A DNA stretch of 64,000 bases from DASPKM01 sp035628135 (GTDB taxonomy: Bacteria; Bacteroidota; Bacteroidia; Chitinophagales; Chitinophagaceae), in NCBI GenBank assembly GCA_035628135.1, contig DASPKM010000006.1, forward strand, positions 62,001 through 126,000, read 5' to 3'. Under the pieces are notes generated by a model. The model worked only from the letters and a program-made list of their open reading frames with translations, did no database searches and was not told where the DNA came from. The position numbers were made by a program, and so were the translations under genes. Below, in pieces: positions 41,762 to 50,818 of this stretch (the stretch's first letter is position 1; each line of letters begins with the position of its first letter).

Positions 41762-42523
41762 TTAATTACACTTGTATTCTATATCGGAATCGTTCAGGTA
41801 AAACCCGGTAAATCCTCTCAATGGCTCTCCATCGCCAAGTGTAATGCTAAGAGGCAGCGCGTTGTTGTTATAGCTGTCGGCGGTCAACGGATTATTAACG
41901 CTGTAATCCCTGTCAAGGAACATCCAAACCCTGTTGGTACGGTGCAGGTTGATCTTGTTATCGTAGGTAATGCCGGGGCGGATAAGATTGCCCATCGCAT
42001 CGTAACTATAATTTGCAACGACGGGTGGGCCGGGAAAAACACTGGATACGGTGCTGGTTTGCATAATGCGGCCTTGCGCATCGTATGTGTAATGTGTTAC
42101 CCTGCGGTCGAAGAACGTAGTGGGCTCGGGAGCTATGGGACCGAAAATATACACCGTGTCCGAAATGATCCTGTTAGATGCGGGATCGTAAGCATAACGG
42201 TACCAGTATTCGTAATTTCCATTCAGGTATTCGCCCCTGTATTCTTTCAGGCGTTGTTGTGCATCGTATTTAAACACGCGGTTGGGATTACCTGTTCCCA
42301 CGTCGGTAACGGTGACCTTAACAGGATTGCCCCACACATTGTAGGTGAAGACGGCTGTGCGCGCCCCACTGGGACCACTGTTTTCAGTGAACTTGGTAAT
42401 GTTGCAATATTTAAGGTCAGCGGTAGGGTTTTCTCCCAGGTACTCGATCACTTTTTCGCAACTGGAAAATATCAGGATCAGGCAGCACAATGCTGCCGCA
42501 GGCAGGAGTCTTAGTCCCCTCAT
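41762..42523 (-). CDS. Lipoprotein with YD/RHS-like repeats
   Basis: A 253-residue lipoprotein: signal and lipobox end at C22 (LIFSSC). The body has YD-type repeats, e.g. RVFKYDAQQRLKEYRGEYLN, VTHYTYDAQGRIMQTST and ANYSYDAMGNLIRPGITYDN, which are short beta-hairpin units common in cell-surface and toxin shells. With only four repeats it is a small surface lipoprotein rather than a polymorphic toxin; there is no toxin C-terminus. Last gene of the minus-strand lipoprotein cluster. Confidence 0.75.
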   Translation of the reverse strand: MRGLRLLPAAALCCLILIFSSCEKVIEYLGENPTADLKYCNITKFTENSGPSGARTAVFTYNVWGNPVKVTVTDVGTGNPNRVFKYDAQQRLKEYRGEYLNGNYEYWYRYAYDPASNRIISDTVYIFGPIAPEPTTFFDRRVTHYTYDAQGRIMQTSTVSSVFPGPPVVANYSYDAMGNLIRPGITYDNKINLHRTNRVWMFLDRDYSVNNPLTADSYNNNALPLSITLGDGEPLRGFTGFYLNDSDIEYKCN

Positions 42524-42684
42524 ACAGGTTGTTTTTTAGATGATGATATTTAGAATGTGTACGACCGGATTGTTATGGATAGCGATAGGTCAGCACGATT
42601 AGTGGTATCAAAGGTGAACACTGCAGCGATGTGGCACAAAGGTAAGTGCCTGAGTAAGCGAAGTCAATACCCAATCCGTGGTAT

Positions 42685-43149
42685 TTATTGCCCGGGGCCT
42701 GTGTTACGGTTTGTTTTTTTGAAGCAATTACATTCAGCGGGAGGATTTTCTAAAAGCTTGGGTTGAGCTGTCCGCCAACGCGTGATAAACTCGTTTTTGT
42801 CTCTTACCAGCGTAAACAATGTATCTCCCCGCTTAAAAATCCTGGACTCGCCAATGGATGTTCTATCGAAAATATAAGACACCTCGTTATCATTCCCGAC
42901 TATATCGCCTGTATATATCACATCGGTTTCATGGCCTTGTATTCCGAGACTGCCTGAGTATTTGCCGCTATCCTCGAAAATGATCAGGTCCCAATCCATT
43001 CGAATGGCATTACGCTGACCTGCTTTACGGGGGTTTTCTTCATATTCATATCTTCCTTCCCAGCTTTGCAGGTCGCCGGGTTTGGAAGAATTACAGGACA
43101 GGGTAACCGCAGAAAGTGCGAGAACTATTGCGAAGAATTTATTTGCCAT
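42685..43149 (-). CDS. Small lipoprotein, unknown
   Basis: Unrecognised 154-residue lipoprotein with lipobox ending at C19 (SAVTLSC). The mature protein is predicted beta-rich and barrel-like: WEGRYEYEENPRKAGQR, MDWDLIIFEDSGKYSGSLGI, GNDNEVSYIFDRTS, GDTLFTLVRDKNEFITRW, a pattern like lipocalin-type lipoproteins of Bacteroidota. The C-terminus has an ECNCF cysteine pair. Lies downstream of the smaller lipoprotein gene by 27 bases. Confidence 0.65.
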   Translation of the reverse strand: MANKFFAIVLALSAVTLSCNSSKPGDLQSWEGRYEYEENPRKAGQRNAIRMDWDLIIFEDSGKYSGSLGIQGHETDVIYTGDIVGNDNEVSYIFDRTSIGESRIFKRGDTLFTLVRDKNEFITRWRTAQPKLLENPPAECNCFKKTNRNTGPGQ

Positions 43150-43176
43150 GTATAAAGTAAATGTACAAACTCTATG

Positions 43177-43641
43177 CTATTGCTTAATGGAATGAGACCA
43201 TGTGCCTCCCAAAAATATCCTGGGCGCGCTCTTTTTAAAGTGTTTCCCTCGTCTTGTTAACCTAACGGTATCTGTATTGTCAATGATAAACACCTGCCCG
43301 TATGTCGGATATGCGGAAGGCCAGCGCGATTCGATCACTGCAGTATAACCCGGTTTCAAAGTAAAGGAATACGTCCTGAAAGACGTATCGGGCGATGACT
43401 TAGGAACATTAACGAGTGGAGGAACATATCCGGCCCCCGGCCGTACGGTTAGGTAAGTCCTTATTGAATCAGGGTTAACAGCCCGCTGATCGATGGGAAT
43501 TGAGGTTCCGGACGGCGAATTAACCTTGACGTGTTTGTCAACTGCAGAGTCATTCCTGATAACTACGGCAATGCCCGGATCGCAGGAAGTACATACAATG
43601 GCCAGTAGTAACACTGCCATAAGCGTTTTGCAGATCGTCAT
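43177..43641 (-). CDS. Small lipoprotein, unknown
   Basis: Unrecognised 154-residue lipoprotein; lipobox at C20 (LLAIVCTSC). Beta-sandwich-like composition (VVIRNDSAVDKHVKVNSPSG, SFTLKPGYTAVIESRWP, VFIIDNTDTVRLTRRGK). It overlaps the sterol-desaturase-like gene by four bases, so it is translationally coupled with it. No catalytic motif. Confidence 0.65.
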   Translation of the reverse strand: MTICKTLMAVLLLAIVCTSCDPGIAVVIRNDSAVDKHVKVNSPSGTSIPIDQRAVNPDSIRTYLTVRPGAGYVPPLVNVPKSSPDTSFRTYSFTLKPGYTAVIESRWPSAYPTYGQVFIIDNTDTVRLTRRGKHFKKSAPRIFLGGTWSHSIKQ

Positions 43642-44480
43642 GTGTCAACAGTTGAAGCTTGAAGGATAGGCTTGCGCTTCGGGTTTTCGCGCCTGCCGAA
43701 TTTCTTCCAAAGAAAATCCGGCACCATCGGCCTGATCATTTGCCCGAGATAATTTTTTGAGAACTCTTCTTTAAGGCCCAGCTCCTCAGGTTCTTTACCA
43801 GGACATACATACGTTCCGAAAAGCAGGTCCATCAACGGCGAAATGTTTGCATAATTGCCCCTGTCCCGTTCGCGGTCGTGATGCCAGTGATGCAATTCCG
43901 GCGCCCCTATCAGCATTTTTAACGGCCCGATGGGCAACCGCACGTTCGAGTGAATATAAATTGCCCAGATACCCCTGAATGCCACAATCGCCGATATCGC
44001 TCCAAGTTCAAACCCGAAAATAAAAGCAGGCAGGTTAATGATGCCAATGGTGTAAATGGAATCGATGGGATGCTCGCGGTGCGCAGCCAGCCAGTCGAGT
44101 TGTTCGGCGCTGTGGTGCACTTTGTGGAACCGCCAGAGGAAATCAACCTTATGTTGCAACCGGTGGCCCCAGTAAATAAGAAAATCGCTCAGGACCAATA
44201 CTTCAATTGCTTGCAACCAAACCGGTTGGCCGGCGATGGAATCCTGTATCGATACCGGAATAATTTGCTGCAGCCATTGATCAAAGTAAGCAAGCGCTTT
44301 TAATACCAAACTGCTCCACAACAGGTACTGACCTAAAAAGAAACATAAGTCCAGCAACCAATGTTTTCGAAATACCTTCTGGCCGGGTTTTGCCGGAAAT
44401 ACTTTTTCCATCGGTATAAATACCAACGCCAGGAAAATCAGGCTGATCCCGGAGGCCAGCAATAAATTGAGAAAGCTCAT
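43638..44480 (-). CDS. Fatty-acid hydroxylase/sterol desaturase superfamily protein
   Basis: A 280-residue membrane di-iron enzyme. The histidine boxes are complete: HRLQH (HxxxH), HKVHHS (HxxHH) and HHWHHD (HxxHH), flanked by membrane helices. Members hydroxylate or desaturate lipids such as sterols, hopanoids, sphingolipids and carotenoids. It lies in a five-gene minus-strand group with a single-helix membrane protein upstream (four-base overlap) and lipoproteins downstream. Specific substrate unknown. Confidence 0.88.
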   Translation of the reverse strand: MSFLNLLLASGISLIFLALVFIPMEKVFPAKPGQKVFRKHWLLDLCFFLGQYLLWSSLVLKALAYFDQWLQQIIPVSIQDSIAGQPVWLQAIEVLVLSDFLIYWGHRLQHKVDFLWRFHKVHHSAEQLDWLAAHREHPIDSIYTIGIINLPAFIFGFELGAISAIVAFRGIWAIYIHSNVRLPIGPLKMLIGAPELHHWHHDRERDRGNYANISPLMDLLFGTYVCPGKEPEELGLKEEFSKNYLGQMIRPMVPDFLWKKFGRRENPKRKPILQASTVDT

Positions 44481-44905
44481 TGATTGCTTTTCCTTTTGGG
44501 TGCTTTTTTATTTTTTCTCGCGCGGTCAAAGCTGTCCAGCCGCACCTTGTCTTTCCACTCGAACACTTTTCCTGATTTTGAGCCGGACATCATCGGATCA
44601 AAATAGAAACTATCAATTCTTATGAGACTATCCCTTTTAGGCTTAACGGTATCTTTCCGCTGGGGCATTTTATCTGTCATTACGAATGATTTGGAAGATG
44701 ACATCCGAATTTTCGGCAGGCTGTCTTTCTTTGCGGGAATAGTATCCTCGGGGTTTACCACGCCGCCATTAGCACTTGACTGATAAGCAGCGTTGTCATT
44801 AAAAATGTATGAATCTAAATACCCTGACCTATAGAGGAGAAATGCGCCGATCCAGAAAATGAAATTGGCCAAAACGATCCATTTGATGAGCTTAGACCTG
44901 GACAT
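44477..44905 (-). CDS. Single-pass membrane protein with charged C-terminal region
   Basis: Unrecognised 142-residue protein. One N-terminal helix (LIKWIVLANFIFWIGAFLLY) then a highly charged, Ser/Lys/Asp-rich region (MSSSKSFVMTDKMPQRKDTV, DSFYFDPMMSGSKSGKVF) and a basic tail (KNKKAPKRKSNQ). Probably anchored with the tail in the periplasm or cytoplasm. Overlaps the desaturase-like gene by four bases. First gene of the group. Confidence 0.6.
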   Translation of the reverse strand: MSRSKLIKWIVLANFIFWIGAFLLYRSGYLDSYIFNDNAAYQSSANGGVVNPEDTIPAKKDSLPKIRMSSSKSFVMTDKMPQRKDTVKPKRDSLIRIDSFYFDPMMSGSKSGKVFEWKDKVRLDSFDRARKNKKAPKRKSNQ

Positions 44906-45013
44906 ATGGATTTGTTAGAATGAAGCGATAGTTGTTACTAATATAAACTCCTTCCGGCCAAATAGTATTGCTTATAGAAAAAATCAGATAAGTTTAACAA
45001 TGCACAAGGCCAG

Positions 45014-45703
45014 TTATTTTCTTTTAGCAAGTTTCAGGAGGCGTTCAAATTCCGGCACGATCCTGCTTTGTTCTTCGCGTAAATATTCATCTGCCCACGG
45101 AGCTCCGCAATCCTGGCTGTGGATTTGATGCAGCAGCTTCCCATTTTGAAAATAATTTCTCGCCTCGATGATCTCTGATTTATCCATGTCGGATGTGGCT
45201 GTATCGTTGTTTTCTTTCATTGCCGTGGAGTCATGGTACACAGGGCGGCTGTATGCGTAAGATTTTTCGAGTACAAAAGAAATGCGGTCGTCGAGCAGAT
45301 AGTATTCAGCCAGCCGCTGGCTGGTTTCTCCAAAATGGCGCGTAATGATTTTTTGCAGTTTGCCATCCTGGTAATAATAAACCGCTTCGCCTCCCTCAGC
45401 GCTTTCCTGCAACTCAATGGTATCTATGAATGCCCAGGTCGAAATGGAATTGATCCTTTTGAAATTTGTTCTTATAGGTTTGAGCTTATCGGCAAGGTAT
45501 TCCTGGGGATAGTCTTCTTCGTTACGGGCTTCTTTAAGGATAACCGTGTCTGTTCGGGCGGCATTCTGCACTGGCACTGACGCCACAGCTGGCTGGCCGG
45601 ATGGCTTGTCCTTTATTTCGCAACCGGTGATGGCAGCGAATACGCAGATCATTAAGAGGTATGCAGTTCGCGGCGGTGCATGGCGCTTAGAGGGATTCTT
45701 CAT
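45014..45703 (-). CDS. Lipoprotein, unknown
   Basis: Unrecognised 229-residue lipoprotein; signal region with lipobox at C28 (VFAAITGC) after a basic N-terminus. The mature part has repeated pairs of short beta strands (AVYYYQDGKLQKIITRHFGE, AEYYLLDDRISFVLEKSYAY, EARNYFQNGKLLHQIHSQD), similar to the YD/MORN-like repeats of the 11792 and 41762 proteins. The C-terminus is helical and basic. Not obviously in an operon. Confidence 0.65.
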   Translation of the reverse strand: MKNPSKRHAPPRTAYLLMICVFAAITGCEIKDKPSGQPAVASVPVQNAARTDTVILKEARNEEDYPQEYLADKLKPIRTNFKRINSISTWAFIDTIELQESAEGGEAVYYYQDGKLQKIITRHFGETSQRLAEYYLLDDRISFVLEKSYAYSRPVYHDSTAMKENNDTATSDMDKSEIIEARNYFQNGKLLHQIHSQDCGAPWADEYLREEQSRIVPEFERLLKLAKRK

Positions 45704-45747
45704 TCCAATAAATATATAAATCTTCAGAGATCATCTGAATCAGGTCC

Positions 45748-46236
45748 TTACTTCACCAACTCCCCTATCTCTATTTCAAACTGCTGTTCCGTTAACTGCC
45801 TTTCAAAAAATTTCCGATGTCCCGTTTTATTATTAATAAACAAAGTAGAAGGAATGGAACCGCTCCACTTCGCGTCTACCTGCGGGCAGAAATAATCCGC
45901 ATTGGTTTCGTCCAACCAGAAATGCGTCGCCTCAAAACTTTTCTTTTTGATAAATGAAGCTATCTGTTTGGGATAGGCCTCTGCAAAATCGAGGCTCACC
46001 AGCAACAGCTCTACGTTTTGGGCTGCATACTTCTTTACCTCTTTCTGGAAGTAGGGTATCTCTTCTATGCAGGGTGCGCACCAGGTGGCCCAGAAGTTCA
46101 CTACCAACGGGTGGTCGCTCTTACGGATGTATTCCGCCAATTCCCCGATCTTTACTTTCTTCACCGTTTGCGCATGCACGGTACTGCCAGCGCACAATAG
46201 TAAGATAACCGCCAATGAAATTAACTTGCTTGTCAA
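45748..46236 (-). CDS. TlpA-like thiol-disulfide oxidoreductase, exported
   Basis: A 162-residue thioredoxin-fold protein. Signal peptide from TTG (TSKLISLAVILLLCAGSTVHAQ); active site NFWATWCAPCIEEIPYFQKE with the WCAPC motif; cis-proline region GSIPSTLFINNKTG. Such proteins reduce cytochrome c or other envelope thiols. An earlier TTG at 46266 lies inside the TATTTTTG promoter element and is rejected, so the start is a TTG at 46236. Divergent from the SGNH gene with overlapping promoters. Confidence 0.88.
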   Translation of the reverse strand: MTSKLISLAVILLLCAGSTVHAQTVKKVKIGELAEYIRKSDHPLVVNFWATWCAPCIEEIPYFQKEVKKYAAQNVELLLVSLDFAEAYPKQIASFIKKKSFEATHFWLDETNADYFCPQVDAKWSGSIPSTLFINNKTGHRKFFERQLTEQQFEIEIGELVK

Positions 46237-46243
46237 GATGGTA

Positions 46244-46251
46244 TAGATTTG
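46244..46251 (+). promoter_or_regulatory. Candidate -7 element for the SGNH gene
   Basis: TAGATTTG (TAnnTTTG) ends 27 bases before the ATG at 46279. It overlaps the transcribed region of the divergent thioredoxin gene. Confidence 0.45.
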
Positions 46252-46263
46252 TAAGACTGTCTT

Positions 46264-46271
46264 CAAAAATA
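46264..46271 (-). promoter_or_regulatory. Candidate -7 element for the TlpA-like gene
   Basis: TATTTTTG on the minus strand ends 27 bases before the TTG start at 46236. Its position 13 bases downstream of the opposite-strand element means the two promoters face and overlap each other. Confidence 0.5.
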
Positions 46272-46278
46272 ATCATTC

Positions 46279-47391
46279 ATGCCGTTCGCGAAAGTTAAAA
46301 AAAAGATCGTTTACGGCTGCTTTTTGGTGATTTTCACCTGCCTGGCCGCAGAGGTGCTGTTGAGGATTTACAATCCCTTCGCCACCTCCGTAACCGGTGA
46401 CCGGATTACCCTGCATACCAATACCGAAGTGGTGGTTACAAACGGTGCTAACTCGTTGGGCCTTGATGAATCGGTGACTGTTAAAAAGAACAGCCTGGGT
46501 TTCCGCGGGCCCGAGCCTCCTGCCAATTTCAACGAACACCTCACCATCGTTACCGTCGGCGGAAGCACTACCGAATGCCTCTTCGTGCCGGAAGCCAAAA
46601 CCTGGCCTGCCCTGCTCGCACAACAATTGCAATCGTCATTCAATAACACCTGGGTCAACAATGCCGGTCTCAATGGGCATTCCACCTATGGGCACATTAA
46701 ATTGATGGAAGAATACATTCAACAGTTGCAACCCGACTGTTGTTTATTCCTGGTAGGTTGCAATGATGTGGACCGTCCCGACCTAACGCCTTCGGACAGC
46801 ACCATCGATAACAATCACCAGAAATGGATATTGAAGCTCGCCAACAACAGCAGGCTTGCAAATGTGCTGCTGAACTTTTACCGGCATAACCTTGCCAGTA
46901 AGCGTGAGCTGACCAACAATATTCATTTCTCACTGCGCGGAAAACAACCGCGTGTGCTGAGCGATAGTGTAATCCTGCAACAAGCCGCACAAAGAAAGGC
47001 GCTGGTACAGCAATATGGCGCCCGCCTGAAACGCCTTATCGATATTTGCCGCCGCTCGACAATCGAGCCGGTTTTTATTACGCAGCCCTGCCTGCTGGGC
47101 GATACTACCGACGATCTAACGGGAATCGATATGGGCAGTTTTCCTTTTAACCAGGGCAATGGCAAGCTCGCCTGGACCATCCTGCAGTTATACAACGAAG
47201 AAACCAAAAAGATATGCCAACAAAACAATGTAATGGTAATTGACCTGGCGGCACAGGTACCCAAGAGCACCCGTTATTTTTATGATGTATATCATTTCAA
47301 CAATGAAGGTTGCCAGAAGATCAGTACCCTGCTGTTCGATGGACTGGCAACGCACCTGGCAAAGAAGTTTCCGAGCCATGTAAAAAACTGA
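46279..47391 (+). CDS. SGNH-type hydrolase, membrane-anchored
   Basis: A 370-residue protein with an N-terminal helix (GCFLVIFTCLAAEVLLRI). SGNH blocks: VTVGGSTTECLFV (block I, serine in GGST rather than GDS), NNAGLNGHSTYGH (G), LVGCNDVDRPD (ND) and the C-terminal VYHFNNEGCQKISTLL (block V, replacing the usual D-x-x-H by Y-H). Such degenerate blocks occur in SGNH proteins linked to surface polysaccharide. It is a second SGNH protein in the window, different from that at 9813-11048. It ends one base before the convergent trmH stop. Confidence 0.78.
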   Translation: MPFAKVKKKIVYGCFLVIFTCLAAEVLLRIYNPFATSVTGDRITLHTNTEVVVTNGANSLGLDESVTVKKNSLGFRGPEPPANFNEHLTIVTVGGSTTECLFVPEAKTWPALLAQQLQSSFNNTWVNNAGLNGHSTYGHIKLMEEYIQQLQPDCCLFLVGCNDVDRPDLTPSDSTIDNNHQKWILKLANNSRLANVLLNFYRHNLASKRELTNNIHFSLRGKQPRVLSDSVILQQAAQRKALVQQYGARLKRLIDICRRSTIEPVFITQPCLLGDTTDDLTGIDMGSFPFNQGNGKLAWTILQLYNEETKKICQQNNVMVIDLAAQVPKSTRYFYDVYHFNNEGCQKISTLLFDGLATHLAKKFPSHVKN

Positions 47392-47982
47392 TCATTCGCT
47401 GTCCTGCAATCCCCAGGTCCTTAACAGCTCTTCCTGCAGCCCGGTCGGCAGCTTGCCCTTTTCATAATGCCCGGCCAGCATTTTCTGCCTGTATGCCTCG
47501 TACAAAGTAACTGCGCAGGCTACGGAAATATTCAGTGAGCGGATGATGCCCACTTGCGGGATAATGAAGTTCCCGTCGGCCAATGCTCTTATTTCCTCGC
47601 TTACACCTGAATGTTCATTGCCAAATACCAATGCTATGCTTTCCGTAAAATCAATGTCGTGCAGGTTTACCGCGTCGCTGGAAAGGTGGGTTGTAAGGAT
47701 ACGGGCATATTTTTTCCGGAGCTCGCTAAAGCAGGCCCCGGCGTCTTCGAACTGGTGCACCGTCAGCCATTTGGCCGCACTCGACGAACTGCGTGGGCCG
47801 AATTTCTTATGCCTGGGAATACGGGTATTGAGCACGTACACGTCCTGTATCCCCACCGCATCGCAGGTACGCATGACCGCTGAAATATTATGCGGGTCCT
47901 GTACATTTTCCAGCACGACCGCCAGGTCGTTCTGGCGCTTGTGCAGCACAGATAATAGCTTTTCCCTGCGTTCTGGCGTCAT
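47392..47982 (-). CDS. trmH: tRNA (guanosine-18-2'-O)-methyltransferase TrmH
   Basis: SPOUT-class RNA methyltransferase. The 196-residue protein aligns in order with E. coli TrmH: RRQKLL-like opening (ERREKLLSVLHKRQNDLAVV), VQDPHNISAVMRTCDAVGI (motif 1 with the catalytic arginine), then ILTTHLSSDAVNLHDIDF, ALVFGNEHSGVSEE (motif 2) and PQVGIIRSLNISVACAVTLY (motif 3 knot). It methylates the ribose of G18 in tRNA. Convergent with the SGNH gene. Confidence 0.93.
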   Translation of the reverse strand: MTPERREKLLSVLHKRQNDLAVVLENVQDPHNISAVMRTCDAVGIQDVYVLNTRIPRHKKFGPRSSSSAAKWLTVHQFEDAGACFSELRKKYARILTTHLSSDAVNLHDIDFTESIALVFGNEHSGVSEEIRALADGNFIIPQVGIIRSLNISVACAVTLYEAYRQKMLAGHYEKGKLPTGLQEELLRTWGLQDSE

Positions 47983-48109
47983 ATTTGCAAAATAAGCACT
48001 GAATTGAATGTATCACGGGATTTTGCCCGGATTACTCGTTCCCATTATGATTTCAGCTGATTGTATACTATTTTTAGGCTGAAATTCAATAACCCGAAAA
48101 AACCAACCG

Positions 48110-50818
48110 ATGCGTCGCTTAAAAAAGATCCTGAAGATTACCGGCTTTACCCTCCTTTTCCTGGTTGCACTGGCCTTTGCTGCCCCATTCCTTTTCAAAG
48201 GAAAAATAATATCCCTCGTAAAACAAGAGATCAACAGCAGCATAAATGCCAAAGCCGATTTCAAGGACGTGAGCATTTCGTTCTTCCGTCATTTTCCCAA
48301 AGTATCAGTAGCGCTGAAAGGCCTGGAAATAGTGGGCACCGGCGAGTTCGAAGGCGATACCCTCATCGCCGCAAAAGAGATCGATGCCTCGCTCGACATT
48401 ATGAGCATGATCAGGGGCTCCGACTATAAAATTTACGCGGTAGCCATCAACGAGCCGCGCATTCATGCCATCGTTCATAAAAATGGAAATGCCAACTGGG
48501 ACATCGCCATAGAAGACACCGCCACGGCAACGCCCGATGCAACGGCAACACCTTACAAGCTCAACCTGCAAGGCTACACCATCAGCAACGGTTATGTTTT
48601 ATATGAAGATGAAGCCGGCAACATGAGCGCCGAGATCATCAACCTGGACCATGAAGGAAGCGGTGACTTCACCGCCGACCTGTTCACACTGCATACTGCT
48701 ACCCGGGCCGGTGAAATTACTTTCAATTACGGCGGCATTCCCTATCTCTCCCGCGTAAACACCAGCATCGATGCGGATATCGAAGTAGATAATAAAACCG
48801 GCAAATACAGTTTCAGCAATGGAAAATTGTTGCTGAACCAGTTGGAACTGGACATCAAAGGATTTTTTCAAATGGACGCCGACAAGTATAACATGGATAT
48901 AAGCTTCAATGCGCCTTCTACCGATTTCAAACACATTCTGTCACTTATACCCGTGGTGTACCAACAGGATTTTGCAAAGGTCAAAACCAGTGGAAAAGCA
49001 ATCTTCAACGGCTTTGTAAAAGGCCAATACAGCGAGACCGCGATGCCGGCCTATCAATTTAACCTGGATGTAGCGGATGGCTTTTTTCAATACCCCGACC
49101 TGCCAAAGGCCGTAAAAAATATTAATCTTCAAATGAGGGTCGATAATCCCGATGGCATCACCGACCATACTGTGATCAATATTCCGAAAGCACATATTGA
49201 ATTCAACAATGAACCTTTCGACTTCAGGCTGCTGGTAAGAAATCCCATCAGTAATTTATTTGTAGATGCTGCCGCGAAAGGAAGGCTCGATCTTTCTACC
49301 GTAACAGAGTTTGTAAAGCTGGAGCCCGGCACCCGCATCAACGGCCTGCTGATGGCCGACCTGGCAGTGAATGGATTGGTATCCGCGATTGAACAGCAAC
49401 GGTACGACCAGTTCAATGCCTCGGGCAACCTGAACCTGTCGAACTTCCTGTATGCATCCAAAGATTATCCCGATGGCGTGAAGCTGGACAAGCTGTTGCT
49501 GTCGTTCAACCCGCGCAATGTTTCCATTACAGAATTGAGAGGCCAGTATCTCAAGACTAATTTTTCCGCCGATGGCACGCTGAATAACCTGCTTGGTTAT
49601 GCGCTGAAAGACCAGCCGCTCGATGGATCGCTGAATGTAAAAGCCGACAAGCTGAACCTGAACGACTGGATGGGCGTTCCCGCGGATACTACCACGCAAT
49701 CGGCCCCTGCCGAGCCCTTTGCAGTTCCGGGCAACATCAGGTTTGTACTGAACAGCAATGTGGACGAAGTAGTGTACGACAAGCTTACCATCAACGGGCT
49801 CAGCGGATCGCTGCAAATAGCAGACGAAATGGTAAAGATGAACAATATAAGAGGCAACGCCCTCGACGGCACCATGCAGATCAATGGTTTTTATTCTACC
49901 AGGGAAAGCAAAAAGAAACCCGACATCAGCCTGGCTTACGATGTAAAAGGCCTCGATGTGCAAAAAACATTCTATGCATTCAATACCGTGCAAAAGCTGA
50001 TGCCCGCGGGCAAATTCCTTGCAGGCAAACTTTCGTCGCAGCTGCATTTCACGGGCAAGCTCGGTGACAACATGATGCCCGACCTGAACTCGCTCACCGG
50101 CGAAGGCAGCTTATTATTGATCGAAGGATTTCTGAAAAAATTTGCGCCGCTGGATAAACTGGCCACCACTTTGAATGTAAAAGAACTGGAAGCAATCAGC
50201 CTCAAAGACGTAAAGAATTATATACAATTCACCAATGGCAAAGTACTGGTAAAGCCATTCAAGTTGAAAGTAAAGGATATTGATATGGAGATCGGCGGCA
50301 TGCACGGCCTCGACCAATCGCTGGAATATCTTGTCAACCTGAAAGTGCCGCGCGCCATGATGGGTGAAAAGGGCAACCAGTTCGTGAACAATCTGGCAAC
50401 ACAGGTAAGCAATAAGGGTGTGCCTGTAAAAATATCGGACGTAGTAAATCTGAATGTAAAAATAGGCGGTACCCTCTCGAACCCGCAATTAAAAACGGAC
50501 CTGAAGCAATCCGCTACCAATTTGGCCGACGACCTTAAACAACAAGCACAAGATTTTGCAAAACAAAAAATAGACAGCACCAGGACCGCCGTAAAAACTG
50601 CGGTGAAGGATACTTTGGCTTCAGCAAAAAAACAGGTTACCGATGCGCTGAAGGACGAACTCCACAAACAATTGTCCGGCAAAAAAGATTCCACGAGCAC
50701 AAGCGGCAGTTCGGATCCTAAAAAGAAATTGGAAGAAACCGGGAAGGGTTTAATAGATAACCTGAACCCTTTCAAGAAAAAGAAACAACAGGCAGATACA
50801 ACAAAAAAGGAACGCTGA
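48110..50818 (+). CDS. AsmA-family inner-membrane protein
   Basis: A 902-residue protein with an N-terminal membrane helix (ILKITGFTLLFLVALAFAAP), then a long AsmA/TamB-like beta-groove region (DVSISFFRHFPKVSVALKGL, LVRNPISNLFVDAAAKGRLD, MQINGFYSTRESKKKPDISL). AsmA-like proteins bridge the periplasm and are thought to transport phospholipids to the outer membrane. The last 130 residues are an unusually long amphipathic, apolipoprotein-like helix (DDLKQQAQDFAKQKIDSTRT... ALKDELHKQLSGKKDSTSTS) and a lysine-rich end. Preceded by an inverted repeat at 48050-48085. Confidence 0.87.
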   Translation: MRRLKKILKITGFTLLFLVALAFAAPFLFKGKIISLVKQEINSSINAKADFKDVSISFFRHFPKVSVALKGLEIVGTGEFEGDTLIAAKEIDASLDIMSMIRGSDYKIYAVAINEPRIHAIVHKNGNANWDIAIEDTATATPDATATPYKLNLQGYTISNGYVLYEDEAGNMSAEIINLDHEGSGDFTADLFTLHTATRAGEITFNYGGIPYLSRVNTSIDADIEVDNKTGKYSFSNGKLLLNQLELDIKGFFQMDADKYNMDISFNAPSTDFKHILSLIPVVYQQDFAKVKTSGKAIFNGFVKGQYSETAMPAYQFNLDVADGFFQYPDLPKAVKNINLQMRVDNPDGITDHTVINIPKAHIEFNNEPFDFRLLVRNPISNLFVDAAAKGRLDLSTVTEFVKLEPGTRINGLLMADLAVNGLVSAIEQQRYDQFNASGNLNLSNFLYASKDYPDGVKLDKLLLSFNPRNVSITELRGQYLKTNFSADGTLNNLLGYALKDQPLDGSLNVKADKLNLNDWMGVPADTTTQSAPAEPFAVPGNIRFVLNSNVDEVVYDKLTINGLSGSLQIADEMVKMNNIRGNALDGTMQINGFYSTRESKKKPDISLAYDVKGLDVQKTFYAFNTVQKLMPAGKFLAGKLSSQLHFTGKLGDNMMPDLNSLTGEGSLLLIEGFLKKFAPLDKLATTLNVKELEAISLKDVKNYIQFTNGKVLVKPFKLKVKDIDMEIGGMHGLDQSLEYLVNLKVPRAMMGEKGNQFVNNLATQVSNKGVPVKISDVVNLNVKIGGTLSNPQLKTDLKQSATNLADDLKQQAQDFAKQKIDSTRTAVKTAVKDTLASAKKQVTDALKDELHKQLSGKKDSTSTSGSSDPKKKLEETGKGLIDNLNPFKKKKQQADTTKKER

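Noticed and set aside
41735..42514. 259-codon plus-strand frame
   Set aside because: Antisense of the lipoprotein at 41762-42523, which has a clear lipobox and YD repeats. The plus frame also runs through the terminator at 41722-41749.
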